This document shows, one piece after another, positions 44,701 through 57,045 of a stretch of 64,000 nt of DNA (position 1 is the first letter of the stretch; each line of letters begins with the position of its first letter). The stretch spans positions 9,652,501 through 9,716,500 of the forward strand of contig JAXCHB010000068.1 in assembly GCA_036926305.1 (NCBI GenBank), given 5' to 3'. Both the position numbers and the translations under genes were made by a program. Source of the stretch: Uropetala carovei. Its lineage: Eukaryota > Arthropoda > Insecta > Odonata > Petaluridae. The notes under the pieces are model-generated. The model was not told the DNA's origin, ran no database searches, and worked only from the letters and a program-made list of their open reading frames with translations.

Positions 44701-47409
44701 ATCGACGATAATAATAAGAAACCTAGTACATTAAACGTACGGAGATTGTAGGTGAATTTTTTCTGATTTTATTGTGCAAAAGAGTGAAAGCCTGCACGTC
44801 GAAAGATCGCATTTTACGTGTTATCTTAGTTAGGGGAAACAGAAATTATCTCCTGGAATAGGACCTGGTTTTTTTGCGGGATTTTTTTTCGTCATTGCCT
44901 TTTAATGCGCGGTTCATGCAATCCTGCCAAATTTCAAAATCGTGCCTACTCTGAAATGATCTTAAATCGCGTCAAGAGAGTGTCATCAAAAGTGTGTAAA
45001 CAAGAAAACATGAATCCTACGCCTATTATAATATAGATATTTTTACCGCGTCTTTCTACTTCTATAATCCTTTTTTGCGACTTTTAAGTAAAAACCACAA
45101 TGGAATACTATGCGATCACTCGTGAGAAAGAGAGTGAGGGTTCTTACACAAATAGAAAGTGTGTGGAAGGTTAGTTGGTGACTTTTGCATTGCACGTTCT
45201 CAAATCTCTTAAATTTAACCGCTCAATGCCAACATTTTCAAGTCTCGGAAGAGTTTTCGTTAACAAGATCTTCAAGATAGCTTGTTCCTCACTTTTTAGT
45301 TTCTGGGTTTTTTATGCGCGGTTTCTATGAAAATAATTCTCCGGCATTTGTCCTACCCATAACTAAATGCTTTGCGTTTCTTCTTTCTTCTTAGAGAGAC
45401 GGGATGGAAATTTCACGTTACATTGCGACTTGCTTGCCCATCGGACTCTTTCTATATTTTTTCCTTTGATCCTTAACATCCTACGCGGCTAAAGGACGTC
45501 TCCGTGCGTCATTCATGATTTTGTACTCCGAAGGATTCGTCCCGTCCTATTTACTGGAATTTCATCTGGGAGATTTGTCTCTCATCAAGCGCCCGCTATT
45601 TTTTTATGCTCGCGACTCTCCTAAAGGGAAGTAGTATGGGACATCTGATGCTTCTTTTTCTCGAAAGCTTTTCGAGATTAGATCAGTCACTTCTGATTCG
45701 CGTGGAGACCACGAGAATATGTAGTTGTCTCTCTCCTTATATCTCTTAATAAAGATGCTTCCTGTCGTCTCTCTCTCTCTCTTCCTTCATTCTCTTCCTC
45801 TCTTTTCTATTTTCGATTACTCCCCTTTTTTTCTTCTTCCGCCCCACCGCTACCTTCGTGTCTTTTAAGGAGATGGTGCTCCTCCGTTGCCATGGGGTTC
45901 GCGTTTCTTTTTTTATGCGTGGGTGTTAAGCCTCGCTATGTCAGCTACCGCTTCCGATTCCATTGGCGGGAAATAGTGTTCGAGTTAGCTAAGAGAACGA
46001 GATGTCGCTTCGTTAAGGACCGTTGAGAATGGAGATACTGCATTGCTTTGACGATTTCCGTTCAGTCATTCATTATATCTCGGAGCTGAATTTTTATCTG
46101 AATTAATTATGACGTGAAAATGAGATTCGGATTAACTTAATAATGGAATAACATGTGCAGAGGTCTCGTTGGTTTGAAAGTATATGTTTTTTGTCGATAT
46201 TCGCTACAGTCTTAAGTAGAGAAAATTATATAGTTCATAATTGCCCTAGATTAAAATTATACGTACCTATTTCCATCGTATTCTATAGAAATGAGGGCAT
46301 GGAAATTTGAAAAAAGCTGGAAAGGAATGTTGTCTTTAATTATGTGATTCAATAGTATCCGGGATGTGAGTTACTACGATTAAGAGGTGAGTTTGAAATA
46401 TTTTTAGTCAATAATAATTATGGCAAACGAATAAGAGGATTTTTACACTGATTTTGACGTTGTTGTGTATTAAAATGCGTTTATGTATGTTTTAAGCATT
46501 AGCTTTATCAGATTACATACTTTTCTTTGTCGATACTGTTATATCCAGAAATTTAATTTATTTAAGGATTTTGCCTTAGTAAGTTAATAAGTGTGAGCTG
46601 AACCAATATAACTTACTCTGAGGCTATGGTCTATTTTTAATACAATCTTATTTCGATTATATATCACGTTAGTGTACTAGTAACAAAAGTTATTTTGGAC
46701 TTATATGCTAGATCACCTCTTTTTGTAAATGGGTTGCGGTTTGAAACGTGATTTCTCGGAAGGAAAGTTATTCTAGAAACCCTTAGGTTGTATAAATTTC
46801 TTTTGTGGCACTGAATACTATTCTGGCAATTTCAACACTCCAAGTGAAAATGGCCCTCTTGATTGGATACTCATTTCCATTTCACTTTGAAAAATAAACA
46901 GTGAAAGTCATACTAAAAGTTTATTTCCCAGTTTCTTGTTCAGCGTAGAAGAAGGCATAGTGTCCGAAAGAGAATAAAAGCTAGTTAATTTAATACGAAG
47001 AGGTTACAGAGTTACTTTTGCAAAGTAAATATTTTTATTTTTTAGGTTATTTATAGCCTGGCTCGTATTATGTTGTATGCCTTCTACAAAAATGAAAAAT
47101 CGAATGAATTTACAAACCACTTTACAGTATGATTGCAACGTGTTGATGGCGCAAAGTACCGAATACCGAGTCTTATTGTTAGTTATGCGCAATTACAGTG
47201 TGAAATATTATTTTCTTTTTCCCCTTCTGTTTTTTTCTTTTTACTGTTAAGTACTATTACTAGTGACGTAGAGAAGGGGAAGTATGTGAGTCCATAACAT
47301 CCCCTATAGAGCTTCCCAGTCATTCACTTTGTCAGTCGTATTTCAACTCTCATCTTTCGTTAAATACAATTACTTTTTTCCGAGATTTGAACTATTGCCT
47401 ATTGTAGTG
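41710..47409. other. 5.7-kb stretch without recognised gene
   Basis: Relatively repeat-poor for this window. A purine-rich GC patch (42470-42840) gives several long chance open frames on both strands. Pyrimidine-rich tracts lie at 44440-44515 and 45760-45850. GTCGAGGGGTC occurs inverted at about 43122 and 44170. It could hold distal regulatory DNA of the kinin gene, but nothing specific is visible. Confidence 0.5.
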
Positions 47410-47417
47410 ATCGGCAG

Positions 47418-47715
47418 CAGGGGCGGAATTTTGGCGCCCCGGGCGGGATAGCACTCCAGGCCCCCCCTTCTCCGTAAATGTTTGTTGAGATATTTACCAA
47501 GTGCACGTTAGTTCATTCATCGCTCTGTAAAACTTATTGATAATGAAAAAATAAAAGGAATGCCATAAGATTCCAGCCTCTTTCACGGTGTAAATATTGC
47601 TGTCCAGTATTTACTCTACTGCAAGTAATGCATGGATTATTGATCAGGATAACGCCCCCAACACTTTGGCGCCCCGGGAAGCCGCCCTGCTCGCCCGTAT
47701 CTCGGGCCGGCCCTG
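47418..47715. mobile_element. hAT MITE, perfect TSD (family shared with 57046)
   Basis: Starts CAGGGGCGGAATTTTGG and ends CTCGGGCCGGCCCTG. 8-bp duplication ATCGGCAG at 47410-47417 and 47716-47723. GGCGCCCCGGG motifs lie near both ends. Confidence 0.9.
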
Positions 47716-47723
47716 ATCGGCAG

Positions 47724-48649
47724 TTAATAGCAAAGCCAAAATCACAAACTGGCGGAAGTTCCCCTACAGGTAAGCTTGGCCTCAAACCCTTTCCGATTTC
47801 CTCCCTACGCCACTGTTACTTATGTATCCTCTCGTGCTTTACTATTGCGTGAAAGTTTCAGTAGTAAAGGTATTTTGTTTCTCGACGAGAACGTTCATAT
47901 TTAGTCAGGGTAACAGCTTTAACATACGTATAATGAAAGCGAATGTCACGTAATGCATTTCTTTCTATTTAAATCCAAAGATTTGATTGAGGTAATCTCA
48001 TGGACTAGTGATATTACGTATATTAGCAAAATATATAGTATCCATTATCCAAAGAAAGCTCTTCGTGCGATTTCTCCTACGTTCAGGGATTGTGAACACA
48101 ATTGTTCGACATAAGTACTTATATGCATTCCAGATGTAATACCGGTTGAATCTCCTTCACGATAAATTTCTATACGTTGCCTGCCCGTTTGTTCCTTTTT
48201 CTTCCAGAAAATACAGCGAAGCTTGATTGCGAGCAGGAAACGCTTGTAGAATTATATATTGTACGCCAAATATAAATTAACATATTCACAGATATATGAA
48301 CATCACCGACTCATCAAGTAACTCAAAGAGAAGTCCTTCGGCATCTCGAGTTCTGTTCATCCTTACAAACTGCTTCGCAAAAATGTATAACATTTAAGGT
48401 GTAATTCCTAGCGAAGGGCGTTTTTTGCTAGGATATGATTTTAAAAGTCTCTTATAGGCAGAGTCCAATATAATCTCGAAGCTTGTCAACCTTGCGTCGG
48501 GAAATTCACCATATTCGCCAGATATTGCATATATATATATATTTCATAACATTAGGCACACGATACGAAATATATGCAATATCGTTCCTTCCACATACTC
48601 ATATCCTCCGGAATAAATATTAATTAATAACAGACGTTTTTTTGTTGCA
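47724..48649. other. stretch without recognised gene
   Basis: AT-rich sequence with a short TA repeat near 48531. Nothing coding was recognised. Confidence 0.5.
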
Positions 48650-49460
48650 GCACAATACAAAACAAAGTAATTCTACCTTCCGGTATGTTTTTAGGCACAC
48701 CGCTGAATCCTGGCTATCCAAAGCCTTTCTCTTAAAATTCTCATATCCCACTCCTTTTAATGAATCTAATATACCTTTCGACTTCCTACCTCTTTCTTAA
48801 CATTCTTCCTTCTGTGACTTCTTTCAGTAAACCGTTCTCTTTCAAATTTTGACCCACTCATTCTGTTCTCTATTACTCTAATTAAGTTCCTCTCTTACTC
48901 TACTATAGGCAAAACTTCCTCATTCGTTTTAATCTCTGTCCAACTGATTTTCTATAATCTACGCCATGCCCACATCTCAAACGCCGCTAATCTCCTCACA
49001 TCTCATTTTCTCACTGTCTATGTCTCGCACCCATATACTGCTACAATCCAAATCAGGGTTTTCACTAAACTTTTTAATCTCTTCATTCAAGCTGCCGGTC
49101 AACAACTCTCGTCGTCTCGTAAATGCCTCTTTTTCTCTTGATATCCTTGTCCTGATCTCCTTCGTACTTCTACCTTTTGACTGAATACTTCCTAAGTAAG
49201 TAAAAAAAACCACATGCTACAGCCTTTCCCCATCCACTGTAATATTGACGTGGGTATCCCCACTCTTGGAAAACTTCCTAACTGTCGTTTTCTTTGTATT
49301 AATTTTCATCCCGAATGCCTTTGCATTTCCTTTTAATGAATTAGCTAGCATCTGAAAGGCATTTTCAGAATTACTCTGCTTTGTCGTCTGCATATCTAAC
49401 TGATTTCACCAGGCTCTCTCCCACTTTTATCCCTCGGCGCATATTGCTACGAGGACATTG
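48650..49460 (-). pseudogene. RTE-like reverse transcriptase C-terminal fragment
   Basis: Minus-strand readings: MKINTKKT-like start near 49310, VNITVDGERL, FFTYLGSIQSKGRSTKEIRT then RISREKEAF, RRELLTGSLNEEIKK, WAWRRL, and after frameshifts GVGYENFKRKALD and TYRKVE. This order (YLGS...EIxxRI...AF...LL..L, then the C-terminal tail) is that of RTE-type LINEs and relatives. The catalytic YADD region is not readable. Multiple frameshifts: a dead 3' fragment. Confidence 0.7.
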
Positions 49461-49604
49461 AAGACCTTACGGTAACTAAGTCGAAAACATGCTAGATAGG
49501 TTAAATATAGTTATTTTACTTCCCTGTAGTTTACGATTGCACTCAACGCTAAGATTCCCCCTCCATCACACATCACACAAAATTTTGGAAGGGCTCGTAT
49601 TTAC

Positions 49605-49799
49605 CTTTGGGGCGATGCGACTGCCACCGGTGATAACAACTTCCGGAGGATGCAGCCTGCCGAAGTGTCCTAGCTCGCTCTTCCTCTTGTTTCCCTCGCG
49701 GTCCTCACTGGCGCTTTGCTGGACCACCGCATCGACGGAGGAATATATGGTGGAAGAAATCAACCCTCTCTCCGCCCCTCTCACCCCCTCTCGAACCAT
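49605..49799 (-). other. possible coding first exon in a GC-rich patch
   Basis: The minus strand has an ATG at 49799 and an open frame to a strong donor CCCAAAG|GTAAAT (exon end 49605), inside a GC-rich, CpG-containing patch of about 500 bp. It encodes about 65 residues (start MVREGVRGAERG, end GGSRIAPK) with no recognised family. A plus-strand open frame over the same patch is equally long, so coding is unproven. Confidence 0.25.
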
Positions 49800-50057
49800 C
49801 TCTCCCCCCTCTCGTCATCAGGCCAGCCAGAAAGGTCGCACGTATCTCAACTCCTCGCGGATTCCTTCCCCTCTGCCCCCGCCACCTCTTTACCTCAATG
49901 GGTACCCCCTTTCTTCCACCCTCCGCAATCCTCTTCAGCGGCATCGCCGAGGTCCTTCCGAAGGCCCCCTTGTGGGCGTGGCGAGGAGATGATGCCTCCG
50001 CCATTGGGCGCAAACTCGCGTGTAACCGTCCGGAAAGGAGCGATCCCTTGAGAGGTG

Positions 50058-50175
50058 CGGACAGGGAGAGAGAGAGAGAGGGAGTGGAGGGGAGAGAGAG
50101 GGAGGGAATGGAGAGGGGTCGGGGGAAAATGGGAGGGAGGAGACATGGAGGCGTGTGGAGTGGGAGGAGGAAAAA
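50058..50175. repeat. purine-rich low-complexity tract
   Basis: GGGAGAGAGAGAGAGAGGGA and similar runs on the plus strand. Accounts for spurious open frames here. Confidence 0.85.
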
Positions 50176-51402
50176 ATGCCGTGAAAAGTGGAGGGAGATT
50201 TTTTTTATTCCCTATTTCTATTATTTGGGTATCAAATGTGATAAAGAAATGCCACGAGCGGATGTTAGAGATTAGGAGAGGACACCGTGAGGAAAGGTCG
50301 GAAGCGTGGGACTATCGGGTTAATTTACGGATAAGCTTAAATCTCGTGCTTTACTGTGCGCTCTCCGTTTTTTTCCTCGCCCTTTTTCTTGAATTTATCT
50401 CTCCATTCCAGTTTCCATCTCTTTGCAACTTTTCTCCTCCGCTTCTCTATATTTCGCCTTTTTGCGCGTTTTTTTAAAAGAAAAATTCGCTTATACTTTC
50501 ACTTTGGCGTCTATCTGTCCGTCCGACTGTCTGTACAGTTGCTTAAATTGAAATCGTGACGAAAGCGTTAAACGATAAAGGAGTGAAGCTTGTAGTGTAG
50601 AATTCTGTACCGCTGCCATTTGTTTTTCTTTAGATTTGTGTTTTGAAAAATATACAGGGTCGCATAGGGACCATGTCTCCCTCTAATTGTAAGCTGCGCG
50701 ACTGCGCGTCAGTTTTCGAAGTGCCGTGCACAATTTTTCAAGCGCGCACGACTGTGTTTATCGAAACAGAGTCGTGCCAACCCGGGCGCACATACGCGCA
50801 TTAGCGTCATGTAGGTGCGCATAGATATCCATGCCACCCATGTATGAAATAAATTAGATGGAACTATGATAGGGACCCACTAATTTTTTTTATATCACCG
50901 AAGTTATAAAATGTAGAAAGCTGAAAATTTGAGCGTACATTCCCACATTGAAACGAGGCTCTAGCGACCGAATATGTTTTAGTATAACCTCATAAAAACT
51001 AAAAACAGCGCTAATTTTATCCACCTTCATGGATAACATTACTTGTTTAAAACTATTTATCATTTATTATCTTCCCTATATATTTTCCCTCTCATTTCCA
51101 ATGTATTTAGTATTATGTTTCCATCTCGAAAGACTCGGTTCCTCTTTATTATATCTCTTTCTCCTCTTTCATCATTCTCTTCGTATGCATATGCTCTCTC
51201 CTTCTCACTCTATTTTCCTCTCTTCTGTATCCACCATCTTGGGTTTATCCGTAGTCGTCTTTCGGCCCTTTCATTCCTTCGACAATTCAACAACTTTTAT
51301 ATTAACTTACCGCGATATCTATTATATAATGACGATATAGGAATATTTCATATATATATAGGATATAGGAGGATACAAATGTCCAGGCCAAACTACAATA
51401 GA

Positions 51403-51845
51403 TGGAGAGCTGAAATTTTCAGAAATTGTAGATGGAATGGCGAAACTGCCAGAAAAATTGAGATCACCAGAAATTCCGAAAGTTGCGTTTTTTTCCCATA
51501 AAAAAAGCATTGCGGTATTTTTGAAAATTAATTTCGGTCACTTTCCGATAAGACAGAAAATTGAAACTTGGACGGTTGTTAGATTTCCACGAGATCTCTT
51601 GGGAACCATTAACACTTTGACCGCAAGTGTCCTGGGTTCGACTCCAGACGTTCCAGCATGTCTCCCATAAGAAAGCATGGAAAAAATTGATTCCTGCATA
51701 TAGACGAAACTAATAGGAATAAAGAGCTGATATTTTCAGGGTTTGTAGATGTCATGAGATATTATTTGAGAACTCCTGCGTAGGTGTCATCGGTTCAACT
51801 CCAGGAAGCCTTAAATTTGAGATTATTTCCCATAAGAAAAGCATT
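51403..51845. repeat. diverged tandem repeat, period about 325 bp
   Basis: AGAGCTGAAATTTTCAG at 51403 and AGAGCTGATATTTTCAG at 51728; TTTCCCATAA(A/G)AAAAGCAT recurs at about 51494 and 51824. A GGTTCGACTCCAGACG segment also lies at 51632. Confidence 0.5.
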
Positions 51846-52377
51846 GAAATTGGTGCAGGGCACTTTTGCGTTTAAAATTTATTTGTCGGCTCTTAGTCTT
51901 TATAATAAGGTGAGATTATATATATATTTGTTTATTTAGTTATTTGTGTGTGTAGGTAGGTATGTTTTAGGACACCACAAAGAATGTCAAATAACTCGAG
52001 TACGGCTGCATGTATTTTAGCCATTCTATCAATTTTAAAGAAAACCACACATAAAGGCTCTTACGTGTAATCACCGTTTAAAATAACGACGCGCGTTGGA
52101 TTCCAGGGGCGTTTAATTCCCCTAATTGGATGACATGGGCGGGATCTTCTCGAATTTTTATCCCCTAAACTATAAGTCGTAAATATATGATCTCGCGGAC
52201 TTTTTTGTTACAAATGTCGTTCTCTATATGACTAAATTTATTAATAGATACCTTACAGATCATATAAGGGCAAGGGAGAGTAAAATATGGATATCTTATT
52301 GTTGGAAATGGCTGACGTCATTTTCGTAGAAACGAACGTAAACAAATGTAAACGATATCTATAAAGAAAAGTGCTTG

Positions 52378-53375
52378 CATGGTCGCCCGCAGTAAGGGAC
52401 AAGAGGGGACACTTGCTCCCCCCCTCCCCCTATGTTTCCCAAAAAATTTACATGTGGCATTTTAAAGTTTACACTGGCACAAGCAGAGCTGACAGATCGC
52501 GGTGTCAACGGTGTGACTGCACCGGGCTCTGCGTTTTCTAAAAATATTTGTTTTATATGCGGCTGGGCGAAAACCTGCTCAAGTGTGACTGCAAGTAAAT
52601 GTTTTGAGTGCAATAAAACTCCCATACTCCTTCTGTTGAAACTGTATTTCCGAATGTTGATTGTTAGAAATATAAGGAATGCAGATGACTAGATGTAATT
52701 TTCCCGACACTTTTGTTGCCATTTGGGTTCTGTATAATCAATAGTAAAGGAACAAGCAATCGGAGCACTTGCTGAGAGGCTTCCCGGAAATCTATTCGCA
52801 AAACGGAAGAAGAAAAGACGGAACACGTTAAAGAAATTATTTGCTCTCCGGCATTATTCCAAGTGCCCTATGCTGGAATATAAAATAGCAGAGATATCAA
52901 TCTTTGAAACTTTAGCAGAGCAGTACTGCAAGCAAGCGCACAGCCGGGGGGGGGGGGGGGGGGGGGGGGGGGCGGGGAGTTTTACTTCTGCTGGGCGACA
53001 GAATAACAAATAAGCGAATATTTAAAATATAAACGAAAAGAATGGTTCTGATCAAATGTAGGCAATCTACTTTTATCTATAACGAAAAAACCTACATCGC
53101 TGAGTAATTTGGAATCTTTCGATATCTATCGCGGCAACTAACTCGCGTTGCTAATAACATTAGATGTAATACTTGATGGAGAATTTTAGAAACAAACATT
53201 TTATCTGCGGTGTGCAATACTACTACCCTAAAACGACAAGCAGGCCCTGCTAAAAAAATCAATTTAAAAATGTCTTTTTTGCTGTATTTGTGTAAGTAGT
53301 CCCTGCGAGGTGAGCAACAAATGCTAATGGGTAGGTATTTTACCCCCCCTGAAAAAATATCTGTGGGCGCCCATG
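52378..53375. mobile_element. hAT element, perfect TSD, with poly-G tract
   Basis: Starts CATGGTCGCCCGCAG and ends CTGTGGGCGCCCATG. 8-bp duplication AGTGCTTG at 52370-52377 and 53376-53383. No transposase is readable. A run of 27 G lies at 52946-52972. Confidence 0.85.
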
Positions 53376-53576
53376 AGTGCTTGTATTATGTATGTTTTTT
53401 CTATAGCTCAGCAATTACAGCACGTAGAAAAAAGAGGAAGGTATCATTTTAATCGGAAGAAAGAGTTAAGTGGTGTAGTCAGGTTTTTATACCGATTTGA
53501 TTGCCCTTTTTAATTTTAAAAATATTTTCATTTTCTCCATTTGAATAACGTAGGGATGAGTACATCTTATTTTTCA

Positions 53577-55137
53577 CTAGCAGAAAGTACCCGGCGATGC
53601 CCGGGTTATGCCAGACACGTAACTAAGTGACCAAGAGAAAGTCGCCTTTACACTGTAATCCATAAATCTTAAGAATTTTAACTTGTAAGAACATTCAAAA
53701 TGGGATCGAATCTTTAATAAAGCATGCTTACCTTCTAATTACAGCAAATGCCCCATATATTGCTGTGCGGTACGTGTGTCATTTGCGAACCAAAGAAGCA
53801 TTTGTCACTTTCTGGGGAAATGTTGGCGTTCTAGAAAAACTTATATAGATAAGACGTTGTATTCACAACCACAAACTTATGTCGAGTGACTTCTATGGAG
53901 AGTATTATAAATGTTCGTTAGTAAGCGTTACAGATGTATAATATAGAGGTTTTACTTATTAAAAGGTAAGATACCAGCATACACACGATGAATTGTCGTT
54001 ATAAACGCTTCCCATACGCAGTCAACAGAATAATTATCCTTAACTATGTACGTTGCTATACATAATTAATTTCGATGCCTAAACAACAGTTCGAAGCGAA
54101 AACGCTATTCTTTCACCTATTTGAAGGTTTGGTACTTTCCTGTTAACAGGAATACCTTAAAAAATGAACATGTATTGTTATGATTGTTTGAGAGGATATA
54201 ACATTGAAAGGATATTTTGATGTATTGTTGTTGGATTTACAATATTTTATTTTAAAAACAGCATTAACAGAAACTCGACATTTACAAACCCAATCTCCGG
54301 ACAATGTGGAGGGTTTCTTTGGTTCCGGGCGAGGCGAAGGGCGCGGTAGCGCCCGGAGACGACTACCCATTAGAACGAAGCGAGCCGAAGGCTCGTCGAT
54401 ATATCCTCTCAATTTGCGGCACAACAGTCAAGAGGATATAACATTGAAAGGGTATATTGACGAGCCTTTGGCTCGCTTTGTTGTAATGGGTAGTCGTCTC
54501 CGGGCGCTACCGCGCCCTTCGCCTCGCCCGGAACCAAAGAAACCCTCCACGTTGTCCGGAGATTGGGTTTGTAAATGTCGAGACAGGCCAATCAGTTTCT
54601 TATCCGGTGATTGGGTTTGTTTCTGTTAATGTTGTACGTAAGTATGGCATGGGGATAATACGTAAGTACCAGGTCCTGCGAAGGGTCCTGGAGGTATTCC
54701 CTTTAACAGGAAAGTACCGAAAGTTTAATTGGCATTAATTGAATCGGAGACAACAATTACAGTCGCCTTGACAACGTCGGAAAGAGTACGAAATATCCGC
54801 AAAATTTCGAAAACAATTGCGTATTTCTGAATGATTCGACCGTGTAACACGTAAACATCGCAAGAATAAAATAGTATAGAGTTTTAGCCGTCGAATAAAG
54901 CAACAACGAAGAAAATCGGTCCATATCTACGTATTTTAACCAATGAAGGGAAAAAACCTTGCACTTTGAAAAATCGAAAATCCCGTGGAAACTTATGAGA
55001 AAATAAAATTGTCTCCTGGAATCGAACCCGGGTCGATTTTGGAAATCCCAGGTACCCTATGTTACTCGTAGAGTCATATGAAGTCAATTTGCAAAGTTTG
55101 GTCCCTATGGACAGACATTCAATTTTATTATATAAGA
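53577..55137 (-). mobile_element. Helitron, both ends defined
   Basis: On the minus strand it starts TCTTATATAATAAAATTGAA at 55137 after an A. It ends with hairpin CCCGGGCATCGCCGGG, then TACTTTCTG and CTAG at 53577, followed by T: both Helitron rules are met. 1561 bp. A TTAA-flanked foldback element (54268-54625) is inserted. No Rep/helicase was seen. Confidence 0.8.
54268..54625. mobile_element. TTAA-flanked foldback MITE, copy B
   Basis: Begins CAGAAACTCGACATTTACAA and ends TTGGGTTTGTTTCTG. TTAA lies at 54264-54267 and 54626-54629. Long inverted arms share GGCGAGGCGAAGGGCGCGGT and GAGACGACTACCCATTA with copy A. The right arm holds an extra block and the outermost bases differ from copy A. 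Confidence 0.8.
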
Positions 55138-55479
55138 TTTGAATTTTAAAATTACTTATTGTTAGATACATCGTACGAACTTGGGACCTGGATGTTTATA
55201 TGAAAGAAAGAACAAAGTTTATTTTTATGGAAGACAGAATCCGAATCCTTATGGAATTAGCGTAAAAATGCATTTAGAATCAGAAAAATACGTGATTTTA
55301 TCAGTTTTATGAGAATGCCAATTATAAGCTACCATGACAACTCCCATTGTCGCCTAAGTTGAGAGTCCAGTGCATTTATATGCGAAAAAGTTTAACGTAA
55401 AATCATTATTCAATTCCTGTAAGCGATTTTGCTTTGTTTGCATATCAACCAAATATTTGTTGATTTTTATTGAAATATT

Positions 55480-56143
55480 ACTAATAAATAGTTTTTAATG
55501 ATATTTTCGTATGGCGTAGAGTTCTCCAAAGCAAGCTGTTTTTAAAACTATGTAACTTCAGTAATTAGACGTAGATTTTCCAAAAGTGTGATTGGATAAA
55601 TCGTTCTATTGTTTCCAAAGTATTGTAGATATAAACAATTTTCTCGTAACAGAACTCATGGACGAGAGAAACGAGCTAATGGTCGGAGGATAATATTCAC
55701 TCGGTGGTTCTTAAACGTTCTCTATTTAGTTTTTCGTCTTTCGTTAAATTAATTAATTTCGTTTTTTCCTTTGTTCGTCCATTTTCTGTAGATTATTGTG
55801 TTCTTGCTTGGCTTTGCTTACAATTTTCGTTTTGAAGATATCGTTGCGAAACTTAGCATAGGTATATAATATTAACCTGCGAGTAACATAGGCTATATGG
55901 CGATGAAAAATTTGGGGAGAGGGAGAGCTTAATTCAAAAATTATTTTTCCATAAATTTACACGTAATTTTCGATTTTTCACAGTGCAAGATTTTCTTCAT
56001 TCATCTAAATAGGTTTTCTTAATTTTTGCTTCATTGGACGGTCTAAAATTGTGTACTACGTTATTCTTGCGATGTTTACATGTTACACAGTGGAAGTTTT
56101 AGGTTCACTAAACCTGCTGAAATTCAACGGGCACTTCTGCTAG
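55480..56143 (+). mobile_element. Helitron 3' part, plus orientation
   Basis: Ends with hairpin-like CTGAAATTCAACGGGCACTT then CTGCTAG at 56143. The body is the inverted counterpart of 31832-32540. The 5' end is not defined. Confidence 0.75.
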
Positions 56144-56984
56144 TCTATCTATATAAAAGTGAAATTTTGTTTTTGTTTGTTCTCTATACAAATCCACACC
56201 TTTGAAGATATCATCACGGAACCTCGCATAGGTATATAATTTTACCCTGCGGATAACATAGTTAAAATTTGGGGAGTGCTTAATTCAATAATTATTTCCC
56301 CTTATGTTTACACGTAATTTTTTATTTTTCAGTGTACAAGGTATTATTCATTCATTCATTTCATTAATCTAAATAGGTAAATGCGGACCGATTTTCTTCA
56401 CTTTTCATTTATTTGAGTCTTACGATGTTTACACGTTACACTGTCGAAATTTTCAGAAATACGCAATTTGTTTTGAAATTTTGTGAATTTTTCGTACTCT
56501 TTTCGGGCGTTGCCAAGGCGACCATAATTGTTACCTCCGATTCAATTAGCGTCAATGAAGCCTTCAAATAGACGAAAGTTTAGAGTTATTCGCTTCGCAC
56601 TTTTGTTTAAGCAACGAAATTATCGTTGTAGCAAAGCCGTTGTTCAACCATGGACAACTATACATTGCCTTTTCCCGGGCTTCTTTCTTACAAGACATAA
56701 AAATAAACATTTCAGAAAGACATAATTACGCAAGAAATGAAGCTGGATTTGGGGAAAGTGATATAATAGGAAATAAATTTATCGTTTTATTTAAATAACT
56801 ACGCTAGGAAACGGATTGTTTACAATCAAATTTGGTTAATTGTTAATTAAAGCTACGTGAAAAATATTCTTTATAAGTGATTTTCAGTTTTCGTAGACTA
56901 AAACGTTTTTGTATATCCCGCATACGCCCTAGCAGCGAAAATAGATTCACTGAATCCGTTGAAACTCAACGGGAACTTGGCTAG
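56144..56984 (+). mobile_element. Helitron, head to tail behind the previous one
   Basis: Starts TCTATCTATATAAAAGTGAA directly after the CTAG of the upstream copy. Ends with hairpin CCGTTGAAACTCAACGG, then GAACTTGG and CTAG (56981-56984), followed by T. 841 bp, no coding capacity. It shares internal blocks with the elements at 53577 and near 61200. Confidence 0.8.
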
Positions 56985-57045
56985 TAATTTATAACAAAGG
57001 AAATATACAGAATAATTTTATTGGGATATTGGACAACATTGCAAT

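Noticed and set aside
49489..50477. Overlapping open frames of 100-167 codons
   Set aside because: GC-rich and GA-repeat sequence keeps several frames open on both strands at once; only the donor-bounded 49605-49799 segment was kept, as a weak candidate.
54204..54629. Host gene from the long open frame in foldback copy B
   Set aside because: The frame spans the two arms of an inverted repeat found at other loci; treated as repeat, with the open frame noted as a finding.
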